Shown here in pieces: positions 5,930 to 13,651 of a stretch of 19,137 bases of DNA. Under the pieces are notes generated by a model. The model was not told the origin of the DNA. It saw only the letters and a list, made by a program, of their open reading frames with translations, and did no database searches. The position numbers and the translations under genes are program-made. How positions within the stretch are numbered: position 1 is the stretch's first letter; each line of letters starts with the position of its first letter. Source of the DNA: MGOM01 sp035455265 (GTDB taxonomy: Bacteria > Chloroflexota > Anaerolineae > Anaerolineales > E44-bin32); assembly GCA_035455265.1 (NCBI GenBank), contig DATIFK010000177.1, positions 1 to 19,137 of the forward strand. The letters are read 5' to 3'.

Positions 5930-7186
5930 TTGCGTCCCTTCCTACCTCAGATCGCGCCGTATCTGCGCCTCGGTTGGCGATGGCCGCAGGCTCTCACCGC
6001 CATGCGCCACCGCAACTTCCGCCTGTACTTCTTCGGACAGCTCATCTCCCTCACCGGGAGTTGGATGCAAACCACAGCGCAGCAGTGGCTGGCCTACCGC
6101 CTGACCGGTTCGCAGCTCAGCCTGGGCGTCATCACCTTCGCCAGCTTCGTGCCGGTGCTGATCCTGTCGCTCTTCATGGGCGTCATCGTCGACCGCCTTC
6201 CCCGTCGCCGGCTGATCCTGTGGACACAGACCTGGTTCATGGTGCTGGCCTTCATCCTGGCCATTCTGACCTACACCGGCCGCGTCACCTACACCCATCT
6301 GGTGGTCCTGTCGCTGCTCCTGGGTGTGGCCAACGCCCTCGACATGCCTGCCCGCCAGGCGTTCATGAGCGATCTTGTCGAACGCGATGAGCTCCTCAAC
6401 GCCATCGCCTTGAATTCGTCCTTGTTCAACGGCACGCGCATCATCGGCCCGGCCCTCGGCGGTCTTGCGGTCGCGGCCTGGGGAGAGGCCTCGGCCTTCC
6501 TGATCAACGCCGTCAGCTTCCTGGCCGTCCTGATCGGGTTGTTTGGGATACGCGTGGCCAAGGAGACGATTGACCTCCGCCCCACGCGAGGCCTGGAAGG
6601 ATTGAAGGAAGGCGTGAGCTACCTGCGCACCGACCGGCAGCTTCTGGCGCTGGTGACGATGGTGGCGTTGTTCAGCTTGATGGGCTATCCCTACAACGTC
6701 CTGCTCCCCGCGCTGGCCCGCGATAGCTACGGGTTGGGCGCGGAAGGATTCGGGGGCCTGACGGCGGCGATGGGCGTCGGCGCGCTGGTGGCCGGCGTCA
6801 GCCTGGCGTTGCGCGGAGAAGGGCGAGGGGTGGGGCGACAGCTCATTGCCAGCCGGTGGATCTTCTCTGGGAGCGTCGCCGCGCTTGCCCTGGCACCGAC
6901 GCTTCCCCTGGCCATGGCGGCTCTGGTCGTCAGCGGGTACGCCGTGATCACACAGCTCGCCATCACCAACACGTTGATTCAGAAGACCGCGCCGGATCAC
7001 TTGCGGGGCCGCATTGTCTCCGGATACACCTGGGCCCTGGGAGGGTTCTGGCCCCTCGGGGCACTGTTGATGGGTTTTCTGGGCGACCGCCTCAGTGCGT
7101 CTGCGGCCACGGGCATCGCCGCAGCCGGAAGCGCGGTGCTGGCCCTGCTCGGAATGCTGTGGTTCCCTGAAACGGCGGAACTGTAG
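5930..7186 (+). CDS. MFS transporter, enterobactin-exporter (EntS/MFS_3) type
   Basis: The protein shows the twelve-helix pattern of the major facilitator superfamily. Diagnostic segments are MRHRNFRLYFFGQLISLTGSWMQ at the first helix (the MFS_3/EntS subfamily signature), the loop 2-3 motif MGVIVDRLPRRRLIL, the helix-4/5 region LLGVANALDMPARQAFM, and the motif LRGRIVSGYTWALGGFWPLGALLMGF late in the protein. The family exports siderophores, macrolides or other small hydrophobic compounds by proton antiport; the substrate here is unknown. The start is uncertain. TTG 5930 lies 14 bases after the AMMECR1 stop and keeps the usual short pre-helix segment, while ATG 6002 is the first ATG and would still leave the first helix intact. 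Probably transcribed with the two genes upstream. Confidence 0.88.
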   Translation: MRPFLPQIAPYLRLGWRWPQALTAMRHRNFRLYFFGQLISLTGSWMQTTAQQWLAYRLTGSQLSLGVITFASFVPVLILSLFMGVIVDRLPRRRLILWTQTWFMVLAFILAILTYTGRVTYTHLVVLSLLLGVANALDMPARQAFMSDLVERDELLNAIALNSSLFNGTRIIGPALGGLAVAAWGEASAFLINAVSFLAVLIGLFGIRVAKETIDLRPTRGLEGLKEGVSYLRTDRQLLALVTMVALFSLMGYPYNVLLPALARDSYGLGAEGFGGLTAAMGVGALVAGVSLALRGEGRGVGRQLIASRWIFSGSVAALALAPTLPLAMAALVVSGYAVITQLAITNTLIQKTAPDHLRGRIVSGYTWALGGFWPLGALLMGFLGDRLSASAATGIAAAGSAVLALLGMLWFPETAEL

Positions 7187-7203
7187 GAATAGTCGCCAGG
7201 TCC

Positions 7204-7331
7204 GAGTGGCCAGTGGCCAGTCCTATTCGTTCGCGCCGGGACTGGGCCAAGCGACTGGAGACTGGCGACGGGTGACCGAACGGAGCGTGGCAGCCAGACC
7301 TTGTGGCTGACAGCTAATGGCTGACGGCTGA
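7204..7331. repeat. Heptamer-phased repeats between converging genes
   Basis: On the left are two AGTGGCC-type heptamers (around 7205-7223), followed by inverted counterparts gactgga and gactggc near 7253-7266. On the right, tggctga (7304-7310), cagctaa (7311-7317), tggctga (7318-7324) and cggctga (7325-7331) run to one base short of the minus-strand stop codon of the DarA-type gene. Hairpins are possible: GGCCAGTCC near 7215-7223 with GGACTGGGCC near 7239-7248, and CAGCCA with TGGCTG near 7291-7309. The region separates two converging transcripts and might act as a bidirectional terminator. No T-rich tract is present. Confidence 0.65.
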
Positions 7332-7332
7332 T

Positions 7333-7599
7333 TCAGATCTGCTCGAACCGCTCGACTTCCAGTACGAAGACGGCTCCCCGGCCGGTGCCCGCCGGCGGAG
7401 CTGCGGCCCCCGTCTCCCTCAACACACCGATGGCTTCCTGGACCCGCGCGTCGTCCACCCCGATGAGCAGGGTCGTGTTGCCGCGGCGCAGGAAGCCGCC
7501 GGTGGAGGCGACGCGTGTGACGCGCAGGCCGCGCTCCACCAACGCCGGCACAGCCTTCTCCGCGTCTTCGTCCCACAGTACGGCGATCAAGAGTTTCAC
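7333..7599 (-). CDS. darA: Cyclic-di-AMP receptor, DarA/PstA (CdAR) family
   Basis: The 88-residue product matches the small PII-like cyclic-di-AMP receptor family along its length. It starts MKLLIAVLWDEDAEKAVPALVE, followed by the near-invariant ligand loop ASTGGFLRRGNTTLLIGVDD (31-50), a second helix and a final strand GAVFVLEVERFEQI. Characterised relatives (B. subtilis DarA, S. aureus PstA) are cytosolic trimers that bind c-di-AMP between subunits; their output is still unclear. This one is shorter than those because the second loop is trimmed. It starts at a GTG (7599) one base after the stop of the CPA1 antiporter, with a GGAG seven bases upstream, so it is almost certainly co-translated with it. 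The context suggests that it controls ion/proton antiport in response to c-di-AMP. Confidence 0.93.
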   Translation of the reverse strand: MKLLIAVLWDEDAEKAVPALVERGLRVTRVASTGGFLRRGNTTLLIGVDDARVQEAIGVLRETGAAAPPAGTGRGAVFVLEVERFEQI

Positions 7600-7600
7600 G

Positions 7601-9481
7601 TCACAGCTCCACGTAGTCGACGAGGGGGAAGGCGAACACGATGGCTCCGCCGACCTCGACCGGCACCGGTTCGGCGACGGTCACGGGGCCCGGGCTGGGC
7701 AACGCCGCCAGGTATTCGACCCGTCGACGACACGTCCGCCGCATCGTCTCCACCGCCGACTCCAGGCGACCCTCCGGCACCGCCATCCACAGGACGTGGC
7801 GCCGCCGCTGCAGCAATCCGCCTCGACTCTCCATGCGGGTGACCCGCACGCCCAACGCTCCCAGCCCATGCACCGCCGACTCCAGATCGACGGCGTCGAC
7901 CACGGCCGCGACCAGGTGACGCATCGAGGCGGCCGGGCCGGCGCCAACCCCGCCCCACGCCTCCGCGCCGGCGTCGAGAGCGGCGTCGATCTCGGTCGTC
8001 AGCTCGGCATGGGTCTCATCCGAGATGACCCCGTCGCGGCGCAGATCGACGAGGGCGTTGCGTTGCACCAGCAGGGCCTCGCGCCGGCTGGCGGTCAGCT
8101 CCTCGGCGCCCAGCTCCGGGGACTGCTCGAGCGTTTCCTGGACGGCGCGCGTCAGGCCGTCGACGCGCGCTTCGAGCAGCGGCTGAAGCTGTTTCCAGGT
8201 CACCGTCGATAGCAACCCCTGATTATGCTGCCGTTCCAAGTGCCGCACGGCCATGCGCGCCGAAAGAGCGCGCCCCTGGCGCCGTTCGAATTCCACCTGT
8301 TCCGGCGTGCGCTCCACGATCCCGACCTTCCGCACCAGCCAGGCCATCGACAACCCCTGGCCCACAAGCGTGAACAACACGACGCCAAAGGTCATCAGGA
8401 TCACCAGCGAACGCGCCTCCCCCACCCCATCGGGAAGACTGAGGGCCAGCGCCAGGGCGATCCCGCCTCGCAGGCCGCCCCAGAACAGAACATGCTTCCA
8501 TCTCCACGTCAGGTCGCCGGAGAAGAGTGTGAGCCCGTAGACGACGGCGGCGCGCGCGACCAGCACGGCGGCGATGGCCCAAGCGATCGGCCCCAGGTTG
8601 GCGGCCAAGGCGGGCACATCGATCCTCAACCCGATGAGCAGGAAGACGGCCGAGTTCGCCAGGAAGGCGACGTAGTCCCAGAAGTTGAGGACGACGACGC
8701 GCGTCGTCGGCGACATGCCACGCGGGCCGATGTTGCCGTTCACCAATCCGGCGGCGACCACCGCCAGCACGCCGCTGAAGCCGGTCCGCTCGGCCACCAG
8801 GTAGGAACCGAACGCCAAGACGGTCGTCAGCGTGGTTTCCACCAGGTGGTCGTCGATGCGGGCGATCACGCGTGAGACGATCCATCCCAGCAAGCCGCCG
8901 ATGAGGGCACCCCCGCCGGCGACGCGTAGGAATTCGACGACGCCGTCGCCCAGCGAGAAGCCACCGGTCAGCACAGCCGCCAACGCCAGGTTGAAGGCCA
9001 CGATGGCAGTCCCGTCGTTGAGCAGACTTTCGCCCTCGATCAGGGATTCGAGGCGCTTCGGCGTGCCCAGACGCCGGAAGATGGCCACAACAGAAACCGG
9101 GTCGGTCGCCCCGATGAGAGCCCCGAAAAGAAGACCGATGGCCGGCGTGAGCCCGACCCCCCAGACCACGATCCCGCCCACGATGAGCATGCTCAGGATC
9201 ACGCCTGGGCCCGCCAGGAGCAGCACGGTTCCCAGATTCCGGCGAAGCGAGTCGAGGTTGATGTGAAAAGCCGCCTCGAACACCAACGGGGGGACCAGCA
9301 GGGCCAGGATCAAGTCGGGCGCCAGCTCGGCCTGGATACCCGCCCGCAGCGACAGGGCCAGGCCGGCCAGCACCAGGCCGACCGTTGGCGGAATCCGAAA
9401 GCGCCTCCCGGCTACGACGACCACGGAGACAATGATCAGCATTTCCAGGACGATCGTTTCGACTTCGACCAGGTTCTCCAT
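7601..9481 (-). CDS. CPA1 Na+(K+)/H+ antiporter with fused C-terminal CdAR-like domain
   Basis: This protein has 626 residues. The N-terminal part (to about 385) is a CPA1/NhaP-type antiporter. Its motifs are GATDPVSVVAIFRRLG, the catalytic EGESLLNDGTAIV (Asn-Asp pair) and WGGLRGGIALALALSLP. A charged cytosolic helical region follows (about 390-515). Residues 520-626 then form a second small domain, MRHLVAAVVDAVDLESAVHGL...LGVRVTRMESRGGLLQ...VEVGGAIVFAFPLVDYVEL. This aligns start to end with the DarA-type protein encoded one base downstream. In the fused copy the ligand loop STGGFLRRGNTT becomes SRGGLLQRRRHV, so nucleotide binding may be altered or lost. Its ATG overlaps the stop of the PII-like gene by one base. 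It should exchange Na+ or K+ for H+ at the membrane under control of its tail; ion specificity cannot be read from the sequence. Confidence 0.9.
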   Translation of the reverse strand: MENLVEVETIVLEMLIIVSVVVVAGRRFRIPPTVGLVLAGLALSLRAGIQAELAPDLILALLVPPLVFEAAFHINLDSLRRNLGTVLLLAGPGVILSMLIVGGIVVWGVGLTPAIGLLFGALIGATDPVSVVAIFRRLGTPKRLESLIEGESLLNDGTAIVAFNLALAAVLTGGFSLGDGVVEFLRVAGGGALIGGLLGWIVSRVIARIDDHLVETTLTTVLAFGSYLVAERTGFSGVLAVVAAGLVNGNIGPRGMSPTTRVVVLNFWDYVAFLANSAVFLLIGLRIDVPALAANLGPIAWAIAAVLVARAAVVYGLTLFSGDLTWRWKHVLFWGGLRGGIALALALSLPDGVGEARSLVILMTFGVVLFTLVGQGLSMAWLVRKVGIVERTPEQVEFERRQGRALSARMAVRHLERQHNQGLLSTVTWKQLQPLLEARVDGLTRAVQETLEQSPELGAEELTASRREALLVQRNALVDLRRDGVISDETHAELTTEIDAALDAGAEAWGGVGAGPAASMRHLVAAVVDAVDLESAVHGLGALGVRVTRMESRGGLLQRRRHVLWMAVPEGRLESAVETMRRTCRRRVEYLAALPSPGPVTVAEPVPVEVGGAIVFAFPLVDYVEL

Positions 9482-9858
9482 CAGTCCCCGGTCTTCTGAG
9501 GTGCGGCCCCGGGTTGCAGGCCGCGAACGTGCGTGACTGGCAGGACGAACAGGATCCCGCTCCCCGGTTCGTCCAACCCGCCCAACACGTTTTCCGTCGC
9601 GGCCGCAAGGCCGTCGAGGTCGAAGCCGTCCGGCACAACGCTCATCAGAAGACGGCTTGGACGCTCTGCTTCTTCCATCAGTCGGCGCAACGAGGGGAAG
9701 AGCGGAACCTCCTCCCGGAGCCCTTCGCCACGCGCCAGGTGCGACAGGCCGCTGCTGTCGAGCAAGGTCATCCCCGTCACCCCGGCTGCTAGCCAGGCTT
9801 CGGCCACGGCGTGAACCTTGCCGGCATCCTGAACAACCAGGCTAACGAGATGAGGCAT
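9481..9858 (-). CDS. Small PII-like (GlnB-fold) protein
   Basis: The 125-residue protein has no clear family signature that I can name. Its pattern fits a PII-like ferredoxin fold: strand HLVSLVVQD, helix HAVAEAWLAAGV, strand GMTLLDSSGL, a long loop, strand LLMSVVPDG, helix LDGLAAATENVL and strand GILFVLPVTHVRGL. The TGMTLLDSSGL strand resembles the second strand of PII proteins. No T-loop uridylylation Tyr can be assigned. It starts inside the end of the CPA2 antiporter gene (17-base overlap, GGAGG nine bases upstream of the ATG), and its stop overlaps the CPA1 start. It is therefore translationally locked between two antiporters and probably regulates one or both. The ligand is unknown. Confidence 0.75.
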   Translation of the reverse strand: MPHLVSLVVQDAGKVHAVAEAWLAAGVTGMTLLDSSGLSHLARGEGLREEVPLFPSLRRLMEEAERPSRLLMSVVPDGFDLDGLAAATENVLGGLDEPGSGILFVLPVTHVRGLQPGAAPQKTGD

Positions 9859-11080
9859 CGCCGTTCCCTCCCAGGGTGAAGGCCCAACGCAAGGCGGGAG
9901 GTGTGATCAACGTCGTTCCGATCACCATCAAGACGACGTTGGCGAACAGTCCGGGTTCCAACAGGCCTTCGGCAACCCCGACGCCCGCCACGATCAGCCC
10001 GACCTCCCCCCGCGATATCATGCCTGTCCCCATCTGCAGGGATTCGCGCCACGAGAATCCGCCCGCGCGAGCGCCCAATCCTGATCCTGCGACCTTGGAT
10101 ACGGCCGCAGCGAGAAGCAGCAGCCCGCCGAACAGCGCCCCCTCGGCGTTCAGGCTCCGCAAGTTGGACTGGAGTCCAATGTCCAGCAGGAAGAGCGGCA
10201 CGAAGAACCCATACCCGATTCGCTCGAGGCCACCCTCGATTTCTTCGCGCAAATGGCTTCGCCCCAGCCCGATCCCGGCCAGGAACGCCCCGGTGATGGC
10301 TGCCATGCCGCCAAAGTACTCCGTCGCCCAGGCGATGAACAGCACGCCCGCGAGAACAAGCGCCAGCATGCCTTGGCTGACCTTCAAGCGGCGGCCCCAC
10401 TCGGCCCAATGCGGCAAAGCCCAAAACGAGATGGCCGAGATGACGACCAGCACGAGGACCATCGTCCCGAGCTGCCCGGGAAGCCCGATCAGACTGCCGC
10501 CCTCGCTCACCACCGCCACTAGCACGGAAAGGAGGATGATGACCAAGATGTCATCGACCACCGCAGCGCCCAGCAAGGCTGTCCCGACTCGACTCTTCAA
10601 CGCGCCGAGTTCCATGAGCGTCTGGGCCGAGATGCTGACGCTTGTGGCACTCAGAACCAGACCCAGAGACAGCGACTCCTCCCAGGAGTAGTGGAACCCG
10701 AGGCCCAATCCTGCCCCCACGGCCACGGGCGCGGCGACACCGACCATCCCGGCCCATACGGCCGGGCGGCCCGCCCTGCGGAAGTCGGCCAGCTCGATTT
10801 CCATTCCAGCCGAGAACATCAGCCACAGGACTCCCAACTGGCCCAGGGAATGGATCGACTCGCGCAATCCGGAAGCTTGGGCCATGGGGAGAGAGAGCAA
10901 GTTCAGGAACGTGGGCCCTAAGACCAGGCCCGCCAGCAACTCGCCGAGGACCGCCGGTTGACCCAGGCGGCGTGAGAGGGCCCCAGATAGCTTGGCGGAC
11001 GCGATCAGGACCGCCAGCGCAAAGAGGAGCGGCAGCATTTCGCCCGCGGCCGCGGCCGCCGGGTTGTGCGCGGTGTACAT
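9842..11080 (-). CDS. CPA2 family cation/H+ antiporter (Kef/NapA type)
   Basis: The 412-residue membrane protein has the CPA2 hallmarks: RRLGQPAVLGELLAGLVLGP after the first helix, SATSVSISAQTLMELG, the ion-binding VVDDILVIILL, and GMISRGEVGLIVAGVG near the end. The binding motif is Asp-Asp, as in NapA-like electrogenic Na+/H+ exchangers, rather than the Gln-Asp of KefB/KefC. It has no C-terminal RCK/TrkA domain, unlike KefC, so nucleotide control would have to come from the separate small proteins in the operon. The ATG at 11080 has a GGAGG nine bases upstream. An inner ATG at residue 15 lacks one. It is the first gene of the four-gene minus-strand operon, with an extended -10 element 70 bases upstream. 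Confidence 0.92.
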   Translation of the reverse strand: MYTAHNPAAAAAGEMLPLLFALAVLIASAKLSGALSRRLGQPAVLGELLAGLVLGPTFLNLLSLPMAQASGLRESIHSLGQLGVLWLMFSAGMEIELADFRRAGRPAVWAGMVGVAAPVAVGAGLGLGFHYSWEESLSLGLVLSATSVSISAQTLMELGALKSRVGTALLGAAVVDDILVIILLSVLVAVVSEGGSLIGLPGQLGTMVLVLVVISAISFWALPHWAEWGRRLKVSQGMLALVLAGVLFIAWATEYFGGMAAITGAFLAGIGLGRSHLREEIEGGLERIGYGFFVPLFLLDIGLQSNLRSLNAEGALFGGLLLLAAAVSKVAGSGLGARAGGFSWRESLQMGTGMISRGEVGLIVAGVGVAEGLLEPGLFANVVLMVIGTTLITPPALRWAFTLGGNGDASSR

Positions 11081-11149
11081 CGAGCCTGGCCTCCGATGTG
11101 AAAGCCAGCGCGGGACTCGGATTCGGGCCCGACCTAGGGGACCAGGCGC

Positions 11150-11158
11150 ATTCTACCA
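11150..11158 (-). promoter_or_regulatory. Extended -10 element of the antiporter operon
   Basis: The minus strand reads TGGTAGAAT (TG-n-TAGAAT), 70 bases before the ATG at 11080, in the 129-base gap after the glycosidase gene. No convincing -35 box is present. This is the only promoter-like site found ahead of the four antiporter/sensor genes. Confidence 0.5.
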
Positions 11159-11209
11159 TCCGACCACGCAACGGACGCTCTGATCCGGGCCCGCGCAGGG
11201 CACGCTCGG

Positions 11210-13609
11210 TCAGCCATCCGCCGAGCGCTCGACCACGCCTTCCACGCCCGGGTCAACGAAGGTCTCGCTGCCGTCCGGGAAGACCACGCGCGTTCCCTCG
11301 CTGCTTCGGGTGACGGTCAGGCCGCGCCAGCGGATCGTCACCGGCCAGCGAAAGCGATGCGGGCCCTCCAGCTCCACACGATTCGGCGACAGCAGACTCA
11401 CGCCCGCCACGGCCAGGAAGAGCGACAGAGGCGCGATCCCGGCGACATGGTCGCGCCGCCCGCTCCCCTCGGCCTGCTCCGGGTGGTAGGCCTCACGGAA
11501 GGCGCCCTCGGTTCTCAGCACCTGGGCCAGGCACGACATCGTCCGCTCGAGCAGCGTGTACGCCTCCGAGCCAAAGCCGGCCCGCACCAGTGCTTCTCCA
11601 ATCTGAGTCTGTAAAGGCAGGCGGACGACCGCCGGCCCGCCCGGGGCTCCCGGCGCGTAAGCCGGGTCGTCCGCGGGGATCGCCGGCCAACCGGACGGCC
11701 GGCCATAGCGCTCGGGGTTCATCAGGGTCGAGCGCACGGCGGCTTCGACATCTCCCGGCGCGAGCGTTTCGACGGCCAAGGGGAGCAGCAGAGTCAGATC
11801 TTGCCGGTCTAATCCGGCGGCGCGCACCACCACCGGCACGTCCTGTCCCAGCCCTTCGACTCGAACGGAGTCCAACCTCGTGAAGACACCCTCGCTGTCG
11901 GCCGTGCCGCTGTCCCACAGCCAGGCGAATCGCCTCGCCGTAAGCAGCTCGCGCCGCGAACGGTTGCGGGGGCCCTTCCCCTCCAGAACGACCCGCAGGC
12001 GACGCGCTTTCCCCTCTGGCGCCGCCACGCGGATCGTGAGGCGCGCCGGCACGCCGAAGGTCTTACGCGGCCGGGCGTGGAAGGGGCCGCTGCCTTCGGC
12101 CAGGTGCATCCCGAAGGAGGTCTGGCGAGTGTCGCGGTCCAAATACTGAAACGTGGCCGAGGCCGGCGACCAGGCGTCGATCAACGCTTGCCTCAAGGCT
12201 TCGCGGCGTTGCTCCAACGCCGATCGGTCCCAGACCTCACCCAGGACGTTGGCCATGTGAACCAGGGCCTCGGCCTCCATGGCCAGCCTGGCGAGCAAAT
12301 CCGGAGCGATGACGTGTCGCAATTCGACGCCCTCACCCCAGGCCGCCGCCGTGGCGAACACCGGCCGCGCTTCGGCTCCCGCCTGGGCGGCGTGTTCCCA
12401 CGTCGGAAGGCCGCGGGCGTCGGGATCCCGGTCCTCGGCGAACCACCTCCAGAAGAGCTTGAGCAGCGCCGGAAGGCAGGCGCGCAAGAAGTCGATGTCG
12501 TCGGTGCGCTGATAGATCTTCCAGGACAACCCCGCCAGCTGCGGCGGACACAGCCAACGGGCGAGCTGCCCACCCGGGCCGGGACGGCCATCGACCGCCC
12601 CGTCGGCCGCCGCCGTCGAAAGGAAGGACTGGACCAGGCCGCGCGCCAGCTCGGGAGCGGCGTAGAGGATCTGGGAAACCACGTACTCCATCGTCGGGAG
12701 GTCGGCCCCGGTCCACTCGGGCTCGTAGTCGGCGCCATCGCCGGCCGGCGAAAACCCGTGGTCCGGTGTCCGGGTCAGGACGAGAGAAGGGAATGCGATG
12801 TGGCGCGTCGCTCCGAGGACGGATCCGAGCGCGACCTTCTGGCCCCAGGCCAGGGCCGCGTCCCAGCCGGGATCACCCGTTTCGACGTCGACCCACCGGC
12901 TGTGGATTCGCTCGATGCGGGCAATCTCGGCATCCCACGGCCGGCCGGCGACGGCGCGGGCCGCCTGGAACGAGTCGTCGATCGATGATTCCGCGGCGCA
13001 CGCCCAGGTGACGGCGCGGGTTGCATGCGGGGCGAGGTCAACCGTCAGGGCCAGACCGGGGGTTGGGCCGGCTTCCGGCGCCGCGCCGCCCGTCAGGAAG
13101 ATCAGCGGGTAGAGGCCCTTGGTCCGCCCGGTCAGGATGACCGCCCCTCCGCGCGTTTCGGGTGCCATGGGCCGGCCGTCGCCACTGGTGTCGAGAACGC
13201 CGAACAGAACAAGTCGTACCGCGTGAAACGCCAGGGTCGTGTTCGTCAGGCGAAACCGGCCGGCAACGACGTGCGAGGTCGGGGTCCAATACTCGGCTTC
13301 GACCTCCAGGCCATCGATGGGAGAGAAGCGAACCCGCAGCCAGGACGGGAGAAACGCCTCGACCACCGGCGCTGCAACGAACTGAGATGGATCGACGCGC
13401 AGCGCTCCGTCGGCGGCGAAGCCGGGGTAGATCCTCAGGCTGCGGGCCCGGCGGCCATACGTCGTTTCCAGGGCAAGGGCCGAAGGGCGACCGCTGCCCA
13501 GATGCAGATCCCAGATTTGATCATTGACGTAGTCCGTGGGGCCCGCCAAGGCGTCGGCCGCCAGCCGCAGCGACCGTGCATCGTTCGGCCCCAACGCCCA
13601 CTTGCGCAT
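11210..13609 (-). CDS. MGH1/GH63-like (alpha/alpha)6-barrel glycoside hydrolase
   Basis: This protein of about 799 residues begins with a beta-sandwich domain (about 1-225; YVNDQIWDLHLG, VVAGRFRLTNTT), as in amylo-alpha-1,6-glucosidase and GH63-like enzymes. A six-hairpin helical barrel follows (RWVDVETGDPGWDAALAWGQ, then PEWTGADLPTMEYVVSQIL). The segment LPTWEHAAQAG (Glu405) matches the PTWESG position of the GH63/mannosylglycerate-hydrolase group. FREAYHPEQAEG near residue 720, followed by HVAGIAPLSLF, matches the late conserved acid. A mostly beta segment (about 513-616) interrupts the barrel. The enzyme probably hydrolyses alpha-glucosides or a mannosyl/glucosyl-glycerate-type compatible solute; no signal peptide is seen. 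Start: ATG 13609 (MRKWALGPND) fits the family. An upstream start at 13669 would run into the palindrome at 13652-13686. Confidence 0.82.
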   Translation of the reverse strand: MRKWALGPNDARSLRLAADALAGPTDYVNDQIWDLHLGSGRPSALALETTYGRRARSLRIYPGFAADGALRVDPSQFVAAPVVEAFLPSWLRVRFSPIDGLEVEAEYWTPTSHVVAGRFRLTNTTLAFHAVRLVLFGVLDTSGDGRPMAPETRGGAVILTGRTKGLYPLIFLTGGAAPEAGPTPGLALTVDLAPHATRAVTWACAAESSIDDSFQAARAVAGRPWDAEIARIERIHSRWVDVETGDPGWDAALAWGQKVALGSVLGATRHIAFPSLVLTRTPDHGFSPAGDGADYEPEWTGADLPTMEYVVSQILYAAPELARGLVQSFLSTAAADGAVDGRPGPGGQLARWLCPPQLAGLSWKIYQRTDDIDFLRACLPALLKLFWRWFAEDRDPDARGLPTWEHAAQAGAEARPVFATAAAWGEGVELRHVIAPDLLARLAMEAEALVHMANVLGEVWDRSALEQRREALRQALIDAWSPASATFQYLDRDTRQTSFGMHLAEGSGPFHARPRKTFGVPARLTIRVAAPEGKARRLRVVLEGKGPRNRSRRELLTARRFAWLWDSGTADSEGVFTRLDSVRVEGLGQDVPVVVRAAGLDRQDLTLLLPLAVETLAPGDVEAAVRSTLMNPERYGRPSGWPAIPADDPAYAPGAPGGPAVVRLPLQTQIGEALVRAGFGSEAYTLLERTMSCLAQVLRTEGAFREAYHPEQAEGSGRRDHVAGIAPLSLFLAVAGVSLLSPNRVELEGPHRFRWPVTIRWRGLTVTRSSEGTRVVFPDGSETFVDPGVEGVVERSADG

Positions 13610-13616
13610 GGGGAGG

Positions 13617-13622
13617 ATTGTA
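13617..13622 (-). promoter_or_regulatory. -10-like box, possible near-leaderless transcript of the glycosidase
   Basis: The minus strand reads TACAAT ending eight bases before the ATG at 13609. A start site about seven bases downstream would put the first transcribed base almost on the ATG, and no ribosome binding site separates them. No -35 box is evident. Confidence 0.35.
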
Positions 13623-13651
13623 CATGGCCTACATTGGGGAGAAGAAGGTTC

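Noticed and set aside
8223..9638. A 471-codon second minus-strand frame overlapping the CPA1 antiporter
   Set aside because: It is an out-of-frame copy of the antiporter gene, Arg/Gly-rich with no membrane segments. The real frame has conserved antiporter motifs.
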